DNA of 64,000 nucleotides from Phylloscopus collybita (Eukaryota > Chordata > Aves > Passeriformes > Phylloscopidae), in the NCBI GenBank assembly GCA_027886175.1, contig JAJNNQ010000142.1, positions 1,618,501 to 1,682,500 on the forward strand, written 5' to 3'. Made by a program: the position numbers and the translations under genes. Below the pieces are notes generated by a model. That model was not told where the DNA came from and searched no databases. It saw nothing but the letters and a program-made list of their open reading frames with translations. Of the stretch, positions 58,221 through 64,000 are shown piece by piece (within the stretch, counting starts at the first letter, position 1; every line of letters starts with the position of its first letter).

Positions 58221-58404
58221 CTCCTCCTCCTCCGTTCCCAATACCTCACAGTTCCCGCCCTTTCCTTGACTCCGCCCCTTTCCCCTCATAGTTCCCGCCC
58301 TTTCTCTGTACCCGTCCATTTCATTCATTCCCTGCCCTTTCTTTCAAAAAGAGAGGCCACGCCTCTCTTTTTCACTGAGCCCCGCCCATGTGCTGGCGTG
58401 TTCG

Positions 58405-58486
58405 ATCTATCGCATGCGCAGTCACCCGGAAGTGGCTCTCCCGGGCGCCGCCATCTTTGCCCCGGGTCCCCCGATCCGGCTCTAGC
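58405..58486 (+). promoter_or_regulatory. RAB4B-like core promoter
   Basis: CGCATGCGCA at 58,411-58,420 matches an NRF1 site, CCCGGAAGT at about 58,426-58,433 an ETS/GABP site, and GCCGCCATCTT at 58,447-58,457 a YY1 site. The three stand within 50 bases directly upstream of the start codon at 58,487, the usual layout of a TATA-less housekeeping promoter. Confidence 0.7.
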
Positions 58487-58502
58487 ATGTCCGAGACCTA
58501 CG
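58487..58502 (+). CDS. RAB4B: RAB4B-like exon 1
   Basis: ATG TCC GAG ACC TAC G, then donor GTGGGG, gives MSETY plus one base. Vertebrate RAB4 proteins start with this short exon, and the next exon begins with AT to complete Asp and then FLFKFLV. The exon at 62,742 fits this exactly in phase. RAB4B is a small GTPase of recycling endosomes. The gene continues beyond the window, or may be a partial copy. Confidence 0.6.
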
Positions 58503-58639
58503 GTGGGGCAATGGGAGATCTATAGGGGATTTGGGGGGGGGGGGGTGTCTGTGGGGGATTTAGGGCACTCTGGGCGTCTCTAAATGGAGCTTCGGGGAGC
58601 TATAGGGGCTCTGGAAGGGTCTGGGGGTCTATAGAGGGT

Positions 58640-59175
58640 CCGGGAGGAGAGGCCCTTTCGCTGCCCTGACTGTGGGATGGGCTTCAGGTGGAATGGAAAC
58701 CTCGTCAGGCACCAGCGCATCCACACCGGGGAGAGGCCCCACGAGTGTGGGGAATGTGGGATGAACTTCCAGACAAGCTCCAGTCTGAGAAATCACGAGC
58801 TGATCCACACTGGGGAGAGGCCCTGCAAGTGTGGGAAGGCGTTTCTGACCAGCACCCACCTCCTTGTACATCAGCAGACGCACACAGAGGACAGGCCCTT
58901 CCGCTGCCGTGACTGCAGGAAGGTCTTCAGGCAGAACGAACGCCTCGCCAGGCACCAGCGTATCCACACCGGGGAGAGGCCCCATGAGTGTCCCCAGTGT
59001 GGGAAGAGATTCTCACCGAGGTTTAAACTGACCCAACACCAACGGAGGCACCGGTAAGGGAAGCCCTGCCAGTGCCCCCAGTGCAGGAAGAGCTTTGTGC
59101 GCTGCTCCAGCTCCATCCCCCACTGCAGGAGCCACGCTGCGCAGAGCCCTGGTGACCCAGATTCCCTGTGATCCA
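58640..59175 (+). pseudogene. C2H2 zinc-finger 3' fragment in the RAB4B-like intron
   Basis: Open plus-strand fingers run from [14 protein letters not shown] through [14 protein letters not shown], a shortened finger lacking its first Cys residues (PCKCGKAF), [14 protein letters not shown] and [14 protein letters not shown] to HRRHR and TAA near 59,055. The usual post-finger tail follows to 59,170. No start, leader exon or promoter is joined to it. It is a copy of the same source as 54,226-55,120. Confidence 0.7.
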
Positions 59176-60179
59176 TGTTGGGAAGACACCTGGCTGCTTA
59201 TCCTTTTGTTTTGGCCTTAATTTTTTCCTCTTCTCCCTCTCTTTGCACTCCAGAATTCAAGAGTCATTGGTCTGCTGCCTCCAAATCATTCCAATCCTAC
59301 TGAGAACAACTCAGTCATATCCCAAAAGCCTCAATCCCACCTCAAAATGGCTTGTTACCACCTCAGAAAAACTGAATCCCATGCCAAACTTACTCAATTC
59401 CAAAATCTGCCACGGTGAGAATGGGTTGGAAGGAGATTGGGAGAAGTGGGATCCCATTTTGGAGCGATGGGATTGGGATTGTATGGGGCTGGGTGGGTGG
59501 GATGTGTTTGAGAGTAAATCAAACTTTGAGAGTTCTTGATTCCTGTCCCATTCATTTTCAGTCAGTGTCAGTTCTGTTTTCAGAGTGCCACCTTCTCAGC
59601 TGATGGTGTTTGTGTCCTCCTTTCTCTCGTGCCTCTCTCTGCCTGCTCTGTCTCTCAGTGTCTCCCTGGAACTGGGGCAGCTCCCACCAATGACCCTGCC
59701 CTGATTCAATTCCCAATGCAGGAGCTACAACAAGCGTAGATGAAGTTCTGGGGGCTGGCAGTGAAATGTCCCTGTGGGATCTTGCTGCCCTTGGCTTTTG
59801 GCCCCTTCTTCAGAGCTTGGCCTTCAAGAACAGGAAGATCTTTTCCTTGCTGGGAAGTGGAATTGCAGACCCTTGGAGTGTGTGCCATGCAGGACCATCC
59901 AGACTGGGATCCTGTGGACTGGGATCACATGGCTGGGACTGGGACTGCACAGGCTGGAACCATCTGGATCAGGACCACAGAGACTGGGATCATTCAAACC
60001 AGGATCAGATGGGCCAGGATGGCTGCACTGGAGCAATGTGAACTGAATCAGTCTCACCTGGCCCAGGGCTCCTTCCCACTGCCTCCCATCTGCAAGGGTC
60101 TCTCCCAGTCCCACCCAGGGATGTGGCCAAAACGCCCTGTAATGAACGTGGTGGTTCTGGAAGGATCCTGGGTCTGATC

Positions 60180-60600
60180 CTGGTCCTGGTTCTAGCTGCG
60201 GTACCAGTCTTGGTCCCAGAGCGTTCCCGGTGTCAGTCTCGTGCCCTGTCCTGGTTTCAGTCTCAGAGCAGTTCCGCAGGGCTCCCAGTGCTGACTCCGG
60301 TCCCAGTGTTGATCTCAGTCCCTATGCAGTACCAGTCTTGGTGCTGGTTCCGGTGCCGGTCTTGGTTCTGGCCACAGTCATGGAGCAGTCCTGGAGCACT
60401 CCCCGTGCCAGTGCTGGTACTGAAGCGCTCCCAATGCCGATCCCAGTGTTGGTCTTAGTGACAGTCCTGGTGCCAGTTTCAGTCTTGGTTCCTGTCTCGG
60501 TCTTCGTCCTGGTGCCAGTTCTGGCGCTGACCTTGGTCTCAGTCGCCATCCCGGTCCTGGAGATTTTGGGCCTGTTTTCTGATTTTGACCACACTGGGCC
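60180..60600. repeat. GC-rich minisatellite, CCAGT/CTTGGT units
   Basis: Loose tandem repeats of phrases such as GGTGCCAGT, GGTCTTGGT and GGTTCTG. The same phrases return at 63,665-64,000, so this minisatellite belongs to the duplicated block. Confidence 0.8.
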
Positions 60601-61380
60601 GGCTTAGGGTGGATTTTAGGCCCCTTTGGCTGATTTTGGGCCAAATCTGGTGGGTTTTACAGTGGATTTTAGATCCCTTTGGGTGATTTTAGACCCATTT
60701 GGGTGGGGTTCAGGCTTGTTTGGCTGATTTTATGATAAACCAGGCAATTTTCGGTGAATTTTAGGTGCCTTTGAATAATTTTAGCCCCATAGTCGTGGAT
60801 CTTAAACATAAATGGGAGATTTCATGCATGGTTTTTGGTGATTTTAGGCTCGTATGGGTGCAGTTTGGGCCTCTTTGGGTAATTTTAGGTCAAACAAAGT
60901 CCTCTTATGGTGATTTTAGGTCCCTTTCTGTGGCTTTGTGACCATTTTGGGTGATATTAGGTCTTTTTGGGTGATTTTAGGCCAAATTTGGTGGCTTTTA
61001 GGGTGGACTTTACGTCCCATTGGGTGATTTTAAGCCAAACCAGGTACATTCATTGTGGATTTTACGCCCGTTTGGGAGATTTCGGTGTGATTTGAGGCCA
61101 TTTTGTGTGGGTTTTATGCCAGTTTGGGCAATTTTAGGCCCCTTCATTGGATTTTAGACCCCTTTGGATGATTTTAACTGCATTTGGCTGATTTTAGGCC
61201 AAACCATGTGGATTTAGGGTGGATTTTAGGGCCCTTTGGGTGATTTCAGGCCACTTTTTAGGGATTTTAATCTCATTTGGCTGATTTGAGGCCAAACCTG
61301 ATTGGTTTTAGGGTGAATTTTAGGCCCCTTTGGATCTTTTTAGGTCCTTTTTGGGTAGTTTTAGGCCAAACTGAGCCCTT
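60600..61380. repeat. TTTGGGTGATTTTAGG minisatellite
   Basis: About 25-30 degenerate units of 25-35 bases containing TTTGGGTGATTTTAGGCC. Non-coding. Confidence 0.85.
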
Positions 61381-61439
61381 TTAGCACCGTGCATCCCCTT
61401 GGCCACGCCCATTCCCCTCACAGTTCCCACCCTTTCTCT

Positions 61440-61626
61440 GACACTGCCTAATTTCATTCATTCCCTGCTCTTTCATTGGCCGCACCTCTCTTTTCCCTTT
61501 GACCCCGGCCTTCTACTGGCGCGTTCCCTTCAGTGCATGCACAGATTACTCGAAAGTGGCTTTCCTGGGTGCCACCATCTTTGCTCCTGGTTCCCCTAGC
61601 TGGTTCCAACGTGTCTGAGGCCTACG
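61440..61626 (+). pseudogene. Decayed second copy of the RAB4B-like promoter and exon 1
   Basis: The stretch matches 58,320-58,502: TTCATTCCCTGC, CACCTCTCTTTT, CTGGCGCGTTC, then a site reading GCATGCACAG (NRF1 CpG lost) and GCCACCATCTTTG. The exon reads GTG TCT GAG GCC TAC G before donor GTGGGG, so the start codon ATG has become GTG and Thr has become Ala. Confidence 0.7.
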
Positions 61627-61639
61627 GTGGGGCAATGGG

Positions 61640-62330
61640 GGATTGATAGGGAATCAATAGGGGATCGATAGGCGTCTGGGGGAACCCGGGGGGTCTCTTT
61701 AGGGGATTTGGTCGGGGGTCTGTAGGTGATTTGGGGAAGTCTGTAGGGGATTTAGGATGCTCTTGCGGGTCTTTAAAGGGGGCTGGGGGCGCTTTAGGGG
61801 CTCTATAGGTGTCTGGGCGTCTATAGAGGGTCTGGAGGGGTCTGTAAAGGAGGTCTGGGGGTCTCTATAGGTGATTTGGGGTGGGTCTGGGTGGCCTTTT
61901 GGGGGTGTGGGTGGGGTGGTCTATAGGGGATTTATAGGGGTCTTTGGAATCCTATTGCGGGTCCGGGCAGGTCTGGGGATGTCTCTGGGTGCCTACGGAG
62001 GATTTGGGGGGTCTGGGGGGTCTCCAAAGGCTGTCTGAGGGGGCTATAGGGGTTCTCTAGGTGATATATAGAGGGATCTATAGGGGGTCTAGGGGGGCCT
62101 GGGGGTCCCTATAGGGGATTTGTGGGGGGAGGGTGTCTGTGGGGGGTCTGTAGGGGCTCTGGGGGTCTCTATAGAAGATTCTGGGGTCTCTATGGCAGAT
62201 TTGAGGGTCGTTATGGGGGATTGGAGGGGTCGGTGGGGAGTCTATAGGGGCACTATAGGGGATCTGGGGGAGCCTATAAAGGGTCCAGGGGGACCTGGGG
62301 GGTCACAGCATCTCTGTAGGGGAATTCTGG
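61640..62330. repeat. G-rich minisatellite (CTATAGGGGATTTGGGGGTCT units)
   Basis: Many degenerate units of about 20-25 bases with runs of 3-7 G on the plus strand. The density of G runs could allow G-quadruplexes on the coding strand of the RAB4B-like intron. Confidence 0.85.
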
Positions 62331-63640
62331 GGTCCTTCAAGGGAATTTTTGGGAATTTTGGGCTCTGTATAGAGAATTCTTGGGGTCCAAATGGGGCAAT
62401 TTGGGGTTTTCTCTCGGGAAATGTTTTGAATTTTGGGGCCTCTATTGGGAATTTTGGGGAGTTCAGGGGAATTTTGGGTCCAAATGCAGGAATTTTGGGT
62501 CCAAGTGTGGGAATTTTGGCATCTCTAGAGGGGATTTTGGGAGCTTTGGAGTCCCCAGAGGAGATTTTGGGTCCAAACATTGGAATTTGGGGTTCTAGAA
62601 GGGAAGTTTTGGGAATTTTGGGCCCAAACTTGTGAACTTCGGGCTCTCTAAAGGGGATTTTGGGGGAATTTTAGGTCCAAACATAGGAAATCTTGGGAAT
62701 TTTGGGTCCAAACATGGGAATTTTGGGACTTTTTTTCCCAGATTTCCTGTTCAAGTTCTTGGTGATGGGCAGCGCCGGCACTGGCAAGTCCTTCCTGCTG
62801 CACCACTTCATGAAGAGTGTAGGAAATTGTGGAGATTTTCAGGGATTTCAGGACTTCTGGGGCATCGGGGGATTTTGGGCAAATTTTTTGGAATTTTTTT
62901 TGAATTTTGGGGGTTTTTTTGAGGTTTTTTTTTTGGATTTTAGAAGTATTTTTTAGGAAATTTTGGGTTTTTTTTTTTCATTTTTAGGGTGTTTTCTGTT
63001 GGTATTTGAGGGCTTTGGGGAATATTTTGGGAGTTTGGGGAATTCTGAGGAGTTGGAGAGTTTTTAGAGAATTTTTGGGAATTTTTGGAGATTTTGGAGG
63101 TTTTTTTATATTTCTGGGCATTTTAGGGTTTTTTTTATTTTATTTTCTGGGTGGTTTTATTTGGTGTTTGGGGGAATTCTTTTGGGAATTTATGGGAAAT
63201 TGTGGGTAGTCTGGGAAATTTGGGGAATATTATTGGAATTAGGAGGCACTTTAAAGCCTGAGGGTTTTTTGAGCCATTTTGAGTTTTTTTATTTATAATT
63301 TTGCTTTTTAATCAAATTTGGGGGAATTTTTGGGAATTCTGTGTTCCTCTGGGCTCTCCCCTATCCCACGGCATTTTGGGATATTTTCTGTCACTTTGGG
63401 CCATTTTTGGCCGCTTCTGTGGCGTTTTCTGTCCTATTGGGAAATTTGGGCAATTTTGTGTCATTTGGGGGACTTTTGAGGTGAATTTTGGTCACTTTTT
63501 GGGCCATTTTGTGTCATTTTGAGCCATGTTTTGTAATTTTGGGGCCATTTCTACTCAGTTTTCAGTAAATTTTGGGCCCTTTTGGGGCCATTTTCTGACA
63601 CTTTTCTGGCATTTTTTGTTTTCTTCGGGGCCTTTTCAGT
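62330..63640. repeat. GGAATTTTGGG minisatellite around exon 2
   Basis: Units such as GGGAATTTTGGGTCCAAA repeat on both sides of the exon at 62,742-62,818. Farther right they shift to CATTTTGGGCC types. Confidence 0.8.
62742..62818 (+). CDS. RAB4B: RAB4B-like exon 2 (P-loop exon)
   Basis: After a TTTTTTTCCCAG acceptor the exon completes Asp and reads FLFKFLVMGSAGTGKSFLLHHF. It contains the GTPase P-loop GxxGxGKS. It differs from typical RAB4 (IGSAGTGKSCLLHQFI) at several places, and its end (MKS, then GTGTAGG) does not match the expected ENKF, so the exon may be slightly shortened or decayed. No later exons are in the window. Confidence 0.65.
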
Positions 63641-63664
63641 GACTTTAGAGCCATTTTTTGCTGA

Positions 63665-64000
63665 TTTCAGTCCCAGGCTCAGCCTCGGTCTTGGAGCGGT
63701 GCTGGCCCCAGTGCCGGTACCGGTTCCAGTCTTGGTCCTGGAGTGCTCCCAGTGCCAATCTCATTCTGGGTCCCAGTCCCTGGGCAGTGCGTGTCTCGGT
63801 GCTGATTCTGGTGCCGGTCTTGGTCTCAGTCTTGATCCCAGTGCAAGTTCTGGCACCGGTTATGGTCTCGGTTGCAGCCACGGTGCCAGCGTGGAGCCGG
63901 TCTCAGTTCCAGTGTCGGTTCTGGTCCCAGTGTTGGTCTTGGTGCCGGTCTCAGATCTGGTGTCGGTCTCAGTCTTGGTTCTGATCTTGGTCTCAGTCTC
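63665..64000. repeat. Second copy of the CCAGT/CTTGGT minisatellite
   Basis: Repeats GGTCTTGGT, GGTCTCAGT and GGTGCCGGT as at 60,180-60,600 and runs off the right edge. Confidence 0.8.

Noticed and set aside
58041..58328. Lys/Gly/Glu-repeat frames on the minus strand
   Set aside because: Pure translation of the TTTCC microsatellite.
62242..62580. Minus-strand frame with PKIP repeats
   Set aside because: Translation of the GGAATTTTGGG minisatellite, in the intron of the RAB4B-like gene.

Overview
The window looks like vertebrate nuclear DNA from a bird, probably a songbird. The reasons are avian CR1 LINE 3' ends, ERVL-type proviruses of avian style, songbird-type C2H2 zinc-finger genes with their usual N-terminal exon, spliced genes with GT/AG introns, and (on the right) GC-rich repetitive sequence typical of microchromosomes. 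Everything here is read by eye; no alignment or database search was run.

Region 1 (1-30.1 kb) is a gastrokine (BRICHOS-domain) locus on the minus strand. Gene A starts at a TATA box near 9.36 kb, has a two-exon signal peptide (9306-8650), and then repeats a four-exon BRICHOS module (linker/beta exon, Cys exon, Cys exon, C-terminal Cys exon). In the usual gastrokine layout the last exon would carry a stop; here it ends at a good 5' splice site in phase 0 and leads into the next module. Four modules lie in the window, and the last three sit in a near-identical 1,867-bp tandem array that runs off the left edge. The apparent product is a secreted protein with several BRICHOS domains in a row. Gene B (29.56-19.18 kb) is a second, older multi-module relative. 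It has a true terminal exon with a stop, Trp-Asn-Gly-Asn linkers, two shared in-frame TAG codons, a broken first exon and no signal-peptide exon. Its upstream end is cut off at 30.12 kb next to a retroviral insertion. Between A and B lie CR1 fragments, a GC-rich island, a processed-pseudogene-like stretch, and two decayed exons of a third gastrokine relative (14.4-14.9 kb).

Region 2 (30.1-43.5 kb) is a nested pair of ERVL-like proviruses on the minus strand. The inner one (32,739-39,182) has 666-bp LTRs that differ at only two positions I could see, a 5-bp target duplication (GGGCC) and an open pol frame. It sits inside the pol gene of an older member of the same family, whose own LTRs are at 30.15-30.73 and 42.86-43.50 kb.

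Region 3 (43.5-58 kb) holds zinc-finger genes and pseudogenes broken by LTRs, an internally deleted gamma-type (ERV1) provirus (46.0-51.4 kb), several solo LTRs (two with clean target duplications) and GC-rich islands.

Region 4 (58-64 kb), plus strand, shows the promoter and first coding exon of a RAB4B-like small GTPase, a zinc-finger fragment in the following intron, a second decayed copy of promoter and exon 1 (ATG changed to GTG), one P-loop exon, and long intronic minisatellites. The window ends inside this gene.
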